A DNA stretch of 64,000 bases from Hydractinia symbiolongicarpus (lineage: Eukaryota > Cnidaria > Hydrozoa > Anthoathecata > Hydractiniidae), in the NCBI RefSeq assembly GCF_029227915.1, contig NC_079877.1, positions 36,793,851-36,857,850 of the forward strand, in the 5' to 3' direction. Below, in pieces: positions 23,831 to 37,249 of this stretch. Positions within the stretch are counted from its first letter, which is position 1. Each line of letters opens with the position of its first letter. The notes beneath the pieces were generated by a model. It saw only the letters and a program-made list of their open reading frames with translations, did not search any database and was not told the origin of the DNA. A program made the translations under genes and the position numbers.

Positions 23831-25769
23831 CGTCTCATCAAAAATGAAAACATTTTTGAAAACTACAAGTCTCATACGCTTTAGTGGTGAAAAAATAATT
23901 TAAAAAATCGTTCGGGAAATGAGTTTACTCCCTGGGTATTTTCTTTGTATACTTTTGACTATACGGGCCGAGTCCCGGATTTACGGGAAATCGCGCGTTT
24001 TCGTTTGCCGGCGATTAAACTTCTTTTATTCAGCGTCCCATCAAAAATTAAAACATTTTTGAAAACTACAAGTCTCATGCGTTTTAGTGGTGAAAAAATA
24101 ATTTAAAAAATCGTTCGGGAAATGAGTTTACTCCCTGGGTAGTTTCTTTGTATACTTTTGACTATACGGGCCTAGTCCGGGATTTACGGGAAATCGCGGG
24201 TTTTCGTTTGCCAGCGATTAAACTTCTTTTATTCCGCGTCTAATCAAAAATGAAAACATTTTTGAAAACTACAAGTCTCATGCGTTTTAGTGGTGAAAAG
24301 ATAATTTAAAAAATCGTTCTGGAAATGAGTTTACTCACAGGGTACTTTCTTTGTATATATATTCGACTATACGGGCCAAGACCGGGATTTACGGGAAACC
24401 GCGCGTTTTCGTTTGCCGGCGATTAAACTTCTTTTATTCAGCGTCCCATCAAAAATTAAAACATTTTTGAAAACTACAAGTCTCATGCGTTTTAGTGGTG
24501 AAAAAATAATTTAAAAAATCGTTCGGGAAATGAGTTTACTCCCTAGATACTTTCTTTGTATACTTTTGGCTATACGGGCCGAGTCCGTGATTTACGGGAA
24601 TTCGCGGGTTTTCGTTTGCCGGCGATTAAACTTCTTTTATTCAGCGTCTCATCAAAAATGAAAACATTTTTGAAAACTACAAGTCTCATGCGTTTTAGTG
24701 GTGAAAAGATAATTTAAAAGATCGTTCTGGAAATGAGTTTACTCGCAGGGTACTTTCTTTGTATACTTTCGACTATACGGGCCGAGTCCGGGATTTACGG
24801 GAAATCGCGGGTTTTCGTTTGCCGGCGATTAAACTTCTTTTATTCAGCGTCTCATCAAAAATGAAAACATTTTTGAAAACTACAAGTCTCATGCGTTTTA
24901 GTGGTGAAAAGATAATTTAAAAAATCGTTCGGGAAATGAGTTTACTCCCTGGGTAGTTTCTTTGTATACTTTTGACTATACGGGCCGAGTCCGGGATTTA
25001 CGGGAAATCGCGGGTTTTCGTTTGCCAGCGATTAAACTTCTTTTATTCCGCGTCTCATCAAAAATAAAAACATTTTTGAAAACTACAAGTCTCGTGCGTT
25101 TTAGTGGTGAAAAGATAATTTAAAAAATCGTTCTGGAAATGAGTTTACTCACAGGGTACTTTTTTTGTATATATTCGACTATACGGGCCAAGCCCGGGAT
25201 TTACGGGAAATCGCGCGTTTTGGTTTGCCGGCGATTAAACTTCTTTTATTCAGCGTCCCATCAAAAATTAAAACATTTTTGAAAACTACAAGTCTCATGC
25301 GTTTTAGTGGTGAAAAAATAATTTAAAAAATCGTTCGGGAAATGAGTTTACTCCCTGGGTAGTTTCTTTGTATACTTTTGACTATACGGGCCGAGTCCGG
25401 GATTTACGGGAAATCGCGGGTTTTCGTTTGCCAGCGATTAAACTTCTTTTATTCAGCGTCTCATCAAAAATGAAAACATTTTTGAAACCTACAAGTCTCA
25501 TGCGTTTTAGTGGTGAAAAGATAATTTAAAAAATCGTTCTGGAAATGAGTTTACTCCCTGAGTACTTTCTTTGTATACTTTTGACTATACGAGCCGAGTC
25601 CGGGATTTACGGGAAATCGTTGTTTTTCGTTTGCCGGCGATTAAACTTCTTTTATTCAGCGTCTCATCAAAAATGAAAACATTTTTGAAAACTACAAGTC
25701 TCATGCGTTTTAGTGGTGAAAAGATAATTTAAAAAATCGTTCTGGAAATGAGTTTACTCACAGGGTACT
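23831..25769 (+). repeat. Satellite mosaic copied from the 6-8.4 kb type
   Basis: About ten monomers. The part from about 23990 to 25450 follows the order of the 27-mer unit around 5.9-7.5 kb, including the rare GAGTCCGTGATTTACGG with GGGAATTCGC (about 24585) and TTTAAAAGATCG (about 24715). It then passes to CGTTGTTTTTCG and TATATATATTCG monomers like those near 8.1-8.3 kb. It is a long-range copy inserted among monomers of the 22-kb and 26-kb type. Confidence 0.75.
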
Positions 25770-27690
25770 TTCTTTGTATATATATTCGACTATACGGGCC
25801 AAGCCCGGGATTTACGGGAAACCGTGCGTTTTCGTTTGCCGGCGATTAAACTCCTTTTATTCAGCGTCCCATCAAAAATTAAAACCATTTTGAAAACTAC
25901 AAGTCTCATGCGTTTTAGTGGTGAAAAAGTAATTTAAAAAATCGTTCTGGAAATGAGTTTACTCGCAGGGTACTTTCTTTGTATATATTCGACTATACGG
26001 GTCGAGACCGGGATTTACGGGAAATCGCGGGTTTTCGTTTGCCGGCGATTAAACTTCTTTTATTCAGCGTCCCATCAAAAATTAAAACATTTTTGAAAAC
26101 TACAAGTCTCATGCGTTTTAGTGGTGAAAAAATAATTTAAAAAATCGTTCGGGAAATGAGTTTACTCCCTGGGTAGTTTCTTTGTATACTTTTGACTATA
26201 CGGGCCGAGTCCGGGATTTACGGGAAATCGCGGGTTTTCGTTTGCCAGCGATTAAACTTCTTTTATTCCGCGTCTCATCAAAAATGAGAACATTTTTGAA
26301 AACTACAAGTCTCATGCGTTTTAGTGGTGAAAAGATAATTTAAAAAATCGTTCTGGAAATGCGTTTACTCACAGGGTACTTTCTTTGTATATATTTGACT
26401 ATACGGGCCAAGCCTGGGATTTACGGGAAATCGCGCGTTTTCGTTTGCCGGCGATTAAACTTCTTTTATTCAGCGTCCCATCAAAAATTAAAACATTTTT
26501 AAAAACTACAAGTCTCATGCGCTTTAGTGGTGAAAAGATAATTTAAAAAATCGTTCGGGAAATGAGTTTACTCCCTGGGTATTTTCTTTGTATACTTTTG
26601 ACTAAACGGGCCGAGTCCCGGATTTACGGGAATCGCGGATTTTCGTTTGCCAGCGATTAAACTTCTTTTATTCAGCGTCTCATCAAAAATGAAAACATTT
26701 TTGAAAACTACAAGTCTCATGCGTTTTAGTGGTGAAAAGATAATTTAAAAAATCGTTCAGGAAATGCGTTTACTCCCTAGATACTTTCTTTGTATACTTT
26801 TGGCTATACGGGCCGAGTCCGGGATTTAAGGGAATTCGCGGGTTTTCGTTTGCCGGCGATTAAACTTCTTTTATTCAGCGTCTCATCAAAAATGAAAACA
26901 TTTTTGAAAACTACAGGTCTCATGCGTTTTAGTGGTGAAAAGATATTTTAAAAAAACGTTCTGGAAATGAGTTTACTCGCAGGGTACTTTCTTTGTATAC
27001 TTTCGACTATACGGGTCGAGACCGGGATTTACGGGAAATCGCGGGTTTTCGTTTGCCGGTGATTAAACTTCTTTTATTCAGCGTCTCATCAAAAATGAAA
27101 ACATTTTTGAAAACTACAAGTCTCATACGCTTTAGTGGTGAAAAAATAATTTAAAAAATCGTTCGGGAAATGAGTTTACTCCCTGGGTATTTTCTTTGTA
27201 TACTTTTGACTATACGGGCCGAGTCCCGGATTTACGGGAAATCGCGCGTTTTCGTTTGCCGGCGATTAAACTTCTTTTATTCAGCGTCCCATCAAAAATT
27301 AAAACATTTTTGAAAACTACAAGTCTCATGCGTTTTAGTGGTGAAAAAATAATTTAAAAAATCGTTCGGGAAATGAGTTTACTCCCTGGGTAGTTTCTTT
27401 GTATACTTTTGACTATACGGGCCTAGTCCGGGATTTACGGGAAATCGCGGGTTTTCGTTTGCCAGCGATTAAACTTCTTTTATTCCGCGTCTAATCAAAA
27501 ATGAAAACATTTTTGAAAACTACAAGTCTCATGCGTTTTAGTGGTGAAAAGATAATTTAAAAAATCGTTCTGGAAATGAGTTTACTCACAGGGTACTTTC
27601 TTTGTATATATATTCGACTATACGGGCCAAGACCGGGATTTACGGGAAACCGCGCGTTTTCGTTTGCCGGCGATTAAACTTCTTTTATTC
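25770..27690 (+). repeat. Segmental copy also found at 35.5-37.4 kb
   Basis: Starts with the GAAACCGTGCG, CTCCTTTTATT and CATTTTG monomer and continues through GTCGAGACCGGG, ATGAGAACATTT (26286), GCGCTTTAG, TTTAAGGG, CAGGTC and CATACGC monomers. The same sequence with the same rare variants is at 35530-37430, offset 9756 bp (48 monomers). The 3' half is also part of the 1017-bp tandem duplication below. Confidence 0.82.
26655..27671 (+). repeat. 5-monomer tandem duplication (1017 bp), copy 1
   Basis: Five monomers (TTCAGG with CCTAGATAC; TTTAAGGG with CAGGTC; GTCGAGACC with GCCGGTGATT and CATACGC; a GTCCCATC monomer; a TCTAATC with GCCAAGACC monomer), repeated 1017 bp downstream. The corresponding place at 36.4-37.4 kb has only one copy, so the duplication came after the 9756-bp-offset copying. 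Confidence 0.85.
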
Positions 27691-28790
27691 AGCGTCTCAT
27701 CAAAAATGAAAACATTTTTGAAAACTACAAGTCTCATGCGTTTTAGTGGTGAAAAGATAATTTAAAAAATCGTTCAGGAAATGAGTTTACTCCCTAGATA
27801 CTTTCTTTGTATACTTTTGGCTATACGGGCCGAGTCCGGGATTTAAGGGAATTCGCGGGTTTTCGTTTGCCGGCGATTAAACTTCTTTTATTCAGCGTCT
27901 CATCAAAAATGAAAACATTTTTGAAAACTACAGGTCTCATGCGTTTTAGTGGTGAAAAGATATTTTAAAAAAACGTTCTGGAAATGAGTTTACTCGCAGG
28001 GTACTTTCTTTGTATACTTTCGACTATACGGGTCGAGACCGGGATTTACGGGAAATCGCGGGTTTTCGTTTGCCGGTGATTAAACTTCTTTTATTCAGCG
28101 TCTCATCAAAAATGAAAACATTTTTGAAAACTACAAGTCTCATACGCTTTAGTGGTGAAAAAATAATTTAAAAAATCGTTCGGGAAATGAGTTTACTCCC
28201 TGGGTATTTTCTTTGTATACTTTTGACTATACGGGCCGAGTCCCGGATTTACGGGAAATCGCGCGTTTTCGTTTGCCGGCGATTAAACTTCTTTTATTCA
28301 GCGTCCCATCAAAAATTAAAACATTTTTGAAAACTACAAGTCTCATGCGTTTTAGTGGTGAAAAAATAATTTAAAAAATCGTTCGGGAAATGAGTTTACT
28401 CCCTGGGTAGTTTCTTTGTATACTTTTGACTATACGGGCCTAGTCCGGGATTTACGGGAAATCGCGGGTTTTCGTTTGCCAGCGATTAAACTTCTTTTAT
28501 TCCGCGTCTAATCAAAAATGAAAACATTTTTGAAAACTACAAGTCTCATGCGTTTTAGTGGTGAAAAGATAATTTAAAAAATCGTTCTGGAAATGAGTTT
28601 ACTCACAGGGTACTTTCTTTGTATATATATTCGACTATACGGGCCAAGACCGGGATTTACGGGAAACCGCGCGTTTTCGTTTGCCGGCGATTAAACTTCT
28701 TTTATTCAGCGTCTCATCAAAAATGAAAACATTTTTGAAAACTACAAGTCTCATGCGTTTTAGTGGTGAAAAGATAATTTAAAAAATCGT
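27672..28790 (+). repeat. 5-monomer tandem duplication (1017 bp), copy 2
   Basis: Second copy at offset 1017 bp (TTTAAGGG at about 27842 against about 26825). The match stops near 28790, where TTCAGG with CCTAGATAC gives way to TTCTGG with CGCAGGG. Confidence 0.85.
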
Positions 28791-31530
28791 TCTGGAAATG
28801 AGTTTACTCGCAGGGTACTTTCTTTGTATACTTTCGACTATACGGGCCGAGTCCGGGATTTACGGGAAATCGCGGGTTTTGATTTGCCGGCGATTAGACT
28901 TCTTTTATTCAGCGTCTCATCAAAAATGAAAACATTTTTGAAAACTACAAGTCTCATGCGTTTTAGTGGTGAAAAGATAATTTAAAAAATCGTTCTGGAA
29001 ATGAGTTTACTCGCAGGGTACTTTCTTTGTATACTTTCGACTATACGGGCCGAGTCCGGGATTTACGGGAAATCGCGGGTTTTGATTTGCCGGCGATTAG
29101 ACTTCTTTTATTCAGCGTCTCATCAAAAATGAAAACATTTTTGAAAACTACAAGTCTCATGCGTTTTAGTGGTGAAAAAATAATTTAAAAAATCGTTCGG
29201 GAAATGAGTTTACTCCCTGCGTAGTTTCTTTGTATACTTTTGACTATACGGACCGAGTCCGGGATTTACGGGAAATCGCGGGTTTTCGTTTGCCGGAGAT
29301 GAAACTTCTTTTATTCAGCGTCTCATCAAAAATAAAACATTTTTGAAAACTACAAGTCTCATGCGTTTTAGTGGTGAAAAGATAATTTAAAAAATCGTTC
29401 TGGAAATGAGTTTACTCACAGGGTACTTTCTTTGTATATATTCGACTATACGGGCCAAGCCCGGGATTTACGGGAAATCGCGCGTTTTGGTTTGCCGGCG
29501 ATTAAACTTCTTTTATTCAGCGTCCCATCAAAAATTAAAACATTTTTGAAAACTACAAGTCTCATGCGTTTTAGTGGTGAAAAAATAATTTAAAAAATCG
29601 TTCGGGAAATGAGTTTACTCCCTGGGTAGTTTCTTTGTATACTTTTGACGATACGGGCCGAGTCCGGGATTTACGGGAAATCGCGGGTTTTCGTTTGCCA
29701 GCGATTAAACTTCTTTTATTCCGCGTCTCATCAAAAATGAAAACATTTTTGAAAACTACAAGTCTCATGCGTTTTAGTGGTGAAAAGATAATTTAAAAAA
29801 TCGTTCTGGAAATGAAATTACTCACAGGGTACTTTCTTTGTATATATTCGACTATACGGGCCAAGCCCGGGATTTACGGGAAATCGCGCGTTTTCGTTTG
29901 CCGGCGATTAAACTTCTTTTATTCAGCGTCCCATCAAAAATTAAAACATTTTTGAAAACTACAAGTCTCATGCCTTCTAGTGGTGAAAAAATAATTTTAA
30001 AAAACGTTCGGGAAATTAGTTTACTCCCTGGGTACTTTCTTTGTATACATTTGACTATACGGGCCTAGCTCGGGATATACGGAAAATCGCTAGTTTTCGT
30101 TTGCCGGCGATTAAACCTCTTTCATTAGGCGTCTCATCAAAAATGAAAACATTTTTGAAAACTACAAGTCTCATGCGTTTTAGTGGCGAAAAAATAATTT
30201 AAAAAATCGTTCTGGAAATGAGTTTACTCCCTGAGTACTTTCTTTGTATACTTTTGACTATACGAGCCGAGTCCGGGATTTACGGGAAATCGTTGTTTTT
30301 CGTTTGCCGGCGATTAAACTTCTTTTATTCAGCGTCTCATCAAAAATGAAAACATTTTTGAAAACTACAAGTCTTATGCCTTTTAGTGGTGAAAAAATAA
30401 TTTAAAAAAATCGTTCGGGAAATGAGTTTACTCCCTGGGTAGTTTCTTTGTATACTTTTGACTATACGGGCCGAGTCCGGGATTTACGGAAAATCGCGAG
30501 TTTTCGTTTGCCAGCGATTAAACTTCTTTTATTCCGCGTCTAATCAAAAATGAAAACATTTTTGAAAACTACAAGTCTCATGCGTTTTAGTGGTGAAAAG
30601 ATAATTTAAAAAATCGTTCTGGAAATGAGTTTACTCACAGGGTACTTTCTTTGTATATATATTCGACTATACGGGCCAAGCCCGGGATTTACGGCAAACC
30701 GCGCGTTTTCGTTTGCCGGCGATTAAACTTCTTTTATTCAGCGTCCCATCAAAAATTAAAACATTTTTGAAAACTACAAGTCTCATGGGTTTTAGTGGTG
30801 AAAAAATAATTTAAAAAATCGTTCGGGAAATGAGTTTACTCCCTAGATACTTTCTTTGTATACTTTTGGCTATACGGGCCGAGTCCGGGATTTACGGGAA
30901 TTCGCGGGTTTTCGTTTGCCGGCGATTAAACTTCTTTTATTCAGCGTCTCATCAAAAATGAAAACATTTTTGAAAACTACAAGTCTCATGCGTTTTAGTG
31001 GTTAAAAAATAATTTAAAAAATCGTTCTGGAAATGAGTTTACTCGCAGGGTACTTTCTTTGTATACTTTTGACTATACGGGCCGAGTCCGGGATTTACGG
31101 GAAATCGCGTGTTTTCGTTTGCCGGCGATTAAACTTCTTTTATTCAGCGTCTCATTAAAAATGAAAACATTTTTGAAAACTACAAGTCTCATGCGTTTTA
31201 GTTGTGAAAAGATAGTTTAAAAAATCGTTCGGGAAATGAGTTTACTACCTGGGTATTTTCTTTGTATACTTTTGACTATACGGGCCGAGTCCCGGATTTA
31301 CGGGAATTCGCGGGTTTTCGTTTGCCAGCGATTAAACTTCTTTTATTCAGCGTCTCGTCAAAAATGAAAACATTTTGGAAAACTACAAGTCTCATACGCT
31401 TTAGTGGTGAAAAGATAATTTAAAAAATCGTTCGGGAAATGAGTTTACTCCCTGGGTATTTTCTTTGTATACTTTTGACTAAACGGGCCGAGTCCCGGAT
31501 TCATGGGAATTCGCGGATTTTCGTTTGCCG
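28482..31530 (+). repeat. 15-monomer tandem duplication (3049 bp), copy A
   Basis: Runs from a TCTAATC monomer through two adjacent GGGTTTTGATTTGCC with GATTAGAC monomers (28881, 29084), a GGAGATGAAAC monomer, and the CCTTCTAG cassette (TCATGCCTTCTAG at 29968), to the GATTCATGGG with GCGGATTTTCG monomer. The same order follows at 31531. The GATGAAAC monomer has AAAATAAAACATTTTT here, one A fewer than in copy B. Confidence 0.87.
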
Positions 31531-34378
31531 GCGATTAAACTTCTTTTATTCCGCGTCTAATCAAAAATGAAAACATTTTTGAAAACTACAAGTCTCATGC
31601 GTTTTAGTGGTGAAAAGATAATTTAAAAAATCGTTCTGGAAATGAGTTTACTCACAGGGTACTTTCTCTGTATATATATTCGACTATACGGGCCAAGACC
31701 GGGATTTACGGGAAACCGCGCGTTTTCGTTTGCCGGCGATTAAACTTCTTTTATTCAGCGTCTCATCAAAAATGAAAACATTTTTGAAAACTACAAGTCT
31801 CATGCGTTTTAGTGGTGAAAAGATAATTTAAAAAATCGTTCTGGAAATGAGTTTACTCGCAGGGTACTTTCTTTGTATACTTTCGACTATACGGGCCGAG
31901 TCCGGGATTTACGGGAAATCGCGGGTTTTGATTTGCCGGCGATTAGACTTCTTTTATTCAGCGTCTCATCAAAAATGAAAACATTTTTGAAAACTACAAG
32001 TCTCATGCGTTTTAGTGGTGAAAAGATAATTTAAAAAATCGTTCTGGAAATGAGTTTACTCGCAGGGTACTTTCTTTGTATACTTTCGACTATACGGGCC
32101 GAGTCCGGGATTTACGGGAAATCGCGGGTTTTGATTTGCCGGCGATTAGACTTCTTTTATTCAGCGTCTCATCAAAAATGAAAACATTTTTGAAAACTAC
32201 AAGTCTCATGCGTTTTAGTGGTGAAGAAATAATTTAAAAAATCGTTCGGGAAATGAGTTTACTCCCTGCGTAGTTTCTTTGTATACTTTTGACTATACGG
32301 ACCGAGTCCGGGATTTACGGGAAATCGCGGGTTTTCGTTTGCCGGCGATGAAACTTCTTTTATTCAGCGTCTCATCAAAAATAAAAACATTTTTGAAAAC
32401 TACAAGTCTCATGCGTTTTAGTGGTGAAAAGATAATTTAAAAAATCGTTCTGGAAATGAGTTTACTCACAGGGTACTTTCTTTGTATATATTCGACTATA
32501 CGGGCCAAGCCCGGGATTTACGGGAAATCGCGCTTTTTGGTTTGCCGGCGATTAAACTTCTTTTATTCAGCGTCCCATCAAAAATTAAAACATTTTTGAA
32601 AACTACAAGTCTCATGCGTTTTAGTGGTGAAAAAATAATTTAAAAAATCGTTCGGGAAATGAGTTTACTCCCTGGGTAGTTTCTTTGTATACTTTTGACT
32701 ATACGGGCCGAGTCCGGGATTTACGGGAAATCGCGGGTTTTCGTTTGCCGGCGATTAAACTTCTTTTATTCAGCGTCCCATCAAAAATTAAAACATTTTT
32801 GAAAACTACAAGTCTCATGCCTTCTAGTGGTGAAAAAATAATTTAAAAAAACGTTCGGGAAATTAGTTTACTCCCTGGGTACTTTCTTTGTATACATTTG
32901 ACTATACGGGCCTAGCTCGGGATATACGGAAAATCGCTAGTTTTCGTTTGCCGGCGATTAAACCTCTTTCATTAGGCGTCTCATCAAAAATGAAAACATT
33001 TTTGAAAACTACAAGTCTCATGCGTTTTAGTGGCGAAAAAATAATTTAAAAAATCGTTCTGGAAATGAGTTTACTCCCTGAGTACTTTCTTTGTATACTT
33101 TTGACTATACGAGCCGAGTCCGGGATTTACGGGAAATCGTTGTTTTTCGTTTGCCGGCGATTAAACTTCTTTTATTCAGCGTCTCATCAAAAATGAAAAC
33201 ATTTTTGAAAACTACAAGTCTTATGCCTTTTAGTGGTGAAAAAATAATTTAAAAAAATCGTTCGGGAAATGAGTTTACTCCCTGGGTAGTTTCTTTGTAT
33301 ACTTTTGACTATACGGGCCGAGTCCGGGATTTACGGGAAATCGCGAGTTTTCGTTTGCCAGCGATTAAACTTCTTTTATTCCGCGTCTAATCAAAAATGA
33401 AAACATTTTTGAAAACTACAAGTCTCATGCGTTTTAGTGGTGAAAAGATAATTTAAAAAATCGTTCTGGAAATGAGTTTACTCACAGGGTACTTTCTTTG
33501 TATATATATTCGACTATACGGGCCAAGCCCGGGATTTACGGCAAACCGCGCGTTTTCGTTTGCCGGCGATTAAACTTCTTTTATTCAGCGTCCCATCAAA
33601 AATTAAAACATTTTTGAAAACTACAAGTCTCATGGGTTTTAGTGGTGAAAAAATAATTTAAAAAATCGTTCGGGAAATGAGTTTACTCCCTAGATACTTT
33701 CTTTGTATACTTTTGGCTATACGGGCCGAGTCCGGGATTTACGGGAATTCGCGGGTTTTCGTTTGCCGGCGATTATACTTCTTTTATTCAGCGTCTCATC
33801 AAAAATGAAAACATTTTTGAAAACTACAAGTCTCATGCGTTTTAGTGGTTAAAAAATAATTTAAAAAATCGTTCTGGAAATGAGTTTACTCGCAGGGTAC
33901 TTTCTTTGTATACTTTTGACTATACGGGCCGAGTCCGGGATTTACGGGAAATCGCGTGTTTTCGTTTGCCGGCGATTAAACTTCTTTTATTCAGCGTCTC
34001 ATTAAAAATGAAAACATTTTTGAAAACTACAAGTCTCATGCGTTTTAGTTGTGAAAAGATAGTTTAAAAAATCGTTCGGGAAATGAGTTTACTACCTGGG
34101 TATTTTCTTTGTATACTTTTGACTATACGGGCCGAGTCCCGGATTTACGGGAATTCGCGGGTTTTCGTTTGCCAGCGATTAAACTTCTTTTATTCAGCGT
34201 CTCGTCAAAAATGAAAACATTTTGGAAAACTACAAGTCTCATACGCTTTAGTGGTGAAAAGATAATTTAAAAAATCGTTCGGGAAATGAGTTTACTCCCT
34301 GGGTATTTTCTTTGTATACTTTTGACTAAACGGGCCGAGTCCCGGATTCATGGGAATTCGCGGATTTTCGTTTGCCGG
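31531..34378 (+). repeat. 15-monomer tandem duplication, copy B (one monomer deleted)
   Basis: Matches copy A at offset 3049 bp up to about 32730 (GATTAGAC monomers at 31930 and 32133). It then matches at offset 2847 bp (TCATGCCTTCTAG at 32815 against 29968). The shift of about 203 bp is exactly one monomer. Copy A has a CCAGCG with CCGCGTC with GAAATGAAATTAC unit at about 29670-29870 that is absent here, and the monomer at about 32710-32800 is a hybrid of its neighbours. This is an in-register deletion. Confidence 0.87.
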
Positions 34379-35529
34379 CGATTAAACTTCTTTTATTCAG
34401 CGTCTCATCAAAAATGAAAACATTTTTGAAAACTACAAGTCTCATGCGTTTTAGTGGTGAAAAAAAAATTTAAAAAATCGTTCGGGAAATGAGTTTACTC
34501 ACAGGGTACTTTCTTTGTATACATTCGACTATACGGGCCGAGTCCGGGATTTACGGGAATTCGCGGGTTTTTGTTTGCCGGCGATTAAACATCTTTTATT
34601 CAGCGTCTCATCAAAAATGAAAACATTTTTGAAAACTACAAGTCTCATGCGTTTTAGTGGTGAAAAGATAATTTAAAAAATTGTTCTGGAAATGAGTTTA
34701 CTCACAGGGTACTTTCTTTGTATACTTTCGACTATACGGGCCGAGTCCGGGATTTACGGGAATTCGCGGGTTTTTGTTTGCCGGCGATTAAACTTTTTTT
34801 ATTCAGCGTGTCATCAAAAATGAAAACATTTTTGAAAACTAAAAGTCTCATGCGTTTTAGTGGTGAAAAGATAATTTAAAAAATCGTTCGGGAAATGAAT
34901 TTACTCCCTAGATACTTTCTTTGTATACTTTTGGCTATACGGGCCGAGTCCGGGATTTACGGGAATTCGCGGGTTTTCGTTTGCGGGCGATTAAACTTCT
35001 TTTATTCAGCGTTTCATCAAAAATGAAAACATTTTTGAAAACTACAAGTCTCATGCGTTTAAGTGGTGAAAAGATAATTTAAAAAATCGTTCTGGAAATG
35101 AGTTTACTCGCAGGGTACTTTCTTTGTATACTTTCGACTATACGGGCCGAGTCCGGGATTTACGAGAAATCGCGGGTTTTCGTTTGCCGGCGATTAAACT
35201 TCTTTTATTCAGCGTCTCATCAAAAATGAAAACATTTTTGAAAACTACAAGTCTCATACGCTTTAGTGGTGAAAAAATAATTTAAAAAATCGTTCGGGAA
35301 ATGAGTTTACTCCCTGGGTATTTCCTTTGTATACTTTTGACTATACGGGCCGAGTCCCGGATTTACGGGAATTCACGGGTTTTCGTTTGCCAGCAATTAA
35401 ACTTCTTTTATTCAGCGTCTCATCAAAAATGAAAACATTTTTGAAAACTACAAGTCTCATGCGTTTTAGTGGTGAAAAGATAATTTAAGAAATCGTTCTT
35501 GAAATGAGTTTACTCACAGGGTACTTTCT
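34379..35529 (+). repeat. Satellite segment also found at 41.1-42.2 kb
   Basis: Monomers with GTGGTGAAAAAAAAATTT, AAACATCTTTT, AAATTGTTCTGG, CTTTTTTTATTC with GCGTGTCATC, ACTAAAAGTC, GAATTTACTCCC, TTTGCGGGCG and GTTTAAGTGG recur in the same order 6707 bp downstream. The pair therefore extends the copy B / copy C relationship to the right. The match ends near 35525, where TATATATATTCG replaces TATATACTCG. Confidence 0.83.
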
Positions 35530-37249
35530 TTGTATATATATTCGACTATACGGGCCAAGCCCGGGATTTACGGGAAACCGTGCGTTTTCGTTTGCCGGCG
35601 ATTAAACTCCTTTTATTCAGCGTCCCATCAAAAATTAAAACAATTTTGAAAACTACAAGTCTCATGCGTTTTAGTGGTGAAAAAGTAATTTAAAAAATCG
35701 TTCTGGAAATGAGTTTACTCGCAGGGTACTTTCTTTGTATATATTCGACTATACGGGTCGAGACCGGGATTTACGGGAAATCGCGGGTTTTCGTTTGCCG
35801 GTGATTAAACTTCTTTTATTCAGCGTCCCATCAAAAATTAAAACATTTTTGAAAACTACAAGTCTCATGCGTTTTAGTGGTGAAAAAATAATTTAAAAAA
35901 TCGTTCGGGAAATGAGTTTACTCCCTGGGTAGTTTCTTTGTATACTTTTGACTATACGGGCCGAGTCCGGGATTTACGGGAAATCGCGGGTTTTCGTTTG
36001 CCAGCGATTAAACTTCTTTTACTCCGCGTCTCATCAAAAATGAGAACATTTTTGAAAACTACAAGTCTCATGCGTTTTAGTGGTGAAAAGATAATTTAAA
36101 AAATCGTTCTGGAAATGCGTTTACTCACAGGGTACTTTCTTTGTATATATTTGACTATACGGGCCAAGCCCGGGATTTACGGGAAATCGCGCGTTTTCGT
36201 TTGCCGGCGATTAAACTTCTTTTATTCAGCGTCCCATCAAAAATTAAAACATTTTTAAAAACTACAAGTCTCATGCGCTTTAGTGGTGAAAAGATAATTT
36301 AAAAAATCGTTCGGGAAATGAGTTTACTCCCTGGGTATTTTCTTTGTATACTTTTGACTAAACGGGCCGAGTCCCGGATTTACGGGAATCGCGGATTTTC
36401 GTTTGCCAGCGATTAAACTTCTTTTATTCAGCGTCTCATCAAAAATGAAAACATTTTTGAAAACTACAAGTCTCATGCGTTTTAGTGGTGAAAAGATAAT
36501 TTAAAAAATCGTTCAGGAAATGAGTTTACTCCCTAGATACTTTCTTTGTATACTTTTGGCTATACGGGCCGAGTCCGGGATTTAAGGGAATTCGCGGGTT
36601 TTCGTTTGCCGGCGATTAAACTTCTTTTATTCAGCGTCTCATCAAAAATGAAAACATTTTTGAAAACTACAGGTCTCATGCGTTTTAGTGGTGAAAAGAT
36701 ATTTTAAAAAAACGTTCTGGAAATGAGTTTACTCGCAGGGTACTTTCTTTGTATACTTTCGACTATACGGGTCGAGACCGGGATTTACGGGAAATCGCGG
36801 GTTTTCGTTTGCCGGTGATTAAACTTCTTTTATTCAGCGTCTCATCAAAAATGAAAACATTTTTGAAAACTACAAGTCTCATACGCTTTAGTGGTGAAAA
36901 AATAATTTAAAAAATCGTTCGGGAAATGAGTTTACTCCCTGGGTATTTTCTTTGTATACTTTTGACTATACGGGCCGACTCCCGGATTTACGGGAAATCG
37001 CGCGTTTTCGTTTGCCGGCGATTAAACTTCTTTTATTCAGCGTCCCATCAAAAATTAAAACATTTTTGAAAACTACAAGTCTCATGCGTTTTAGTGGTGA
37101 AAAAATAATTTAAAAAATCGTTCGGGAAATGAGTTTACTCCCTGGGTAGTTTCTTTGTATGCTTTTGACTATACGGGCCTAGTCCGGGATTTACGGGAAA
37201 TCGCGGGTTTTCGTTTGCCAGCGATTAAACTTCTTTTATTCCGCGTCTA
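35530..37249 (+). repeat. Segmental copy of 25.8-27.5 kb
   Basis: Follows 25770 onward at offset 9756 bp, with GAAACCGTGCG and CTCCTTTTATT (about 35575), GTCGAGACCGGG, ATGAGAACATTT (36042), GCGCTTTAG, TTTAAGGG, CAGGTC, GCCGGTGATT and CATACGC. Single differences include TTACTCCGCG (about 36020) and GTATGCTTTTG (about 37158). Together with 37.2-42.2 kb it makes a second, modified version of the 25.8-35.5 kb stretch. Confidence 0.82.

Noticed and set aside
16078-25769. Possible transposon or unique insert in the more mosaic stretch.
   Set aside because: Every line still reads as the 203-bp monomer in register. No terminal inverted repeats, LTRs, target-site duplications or coding domains are visible.
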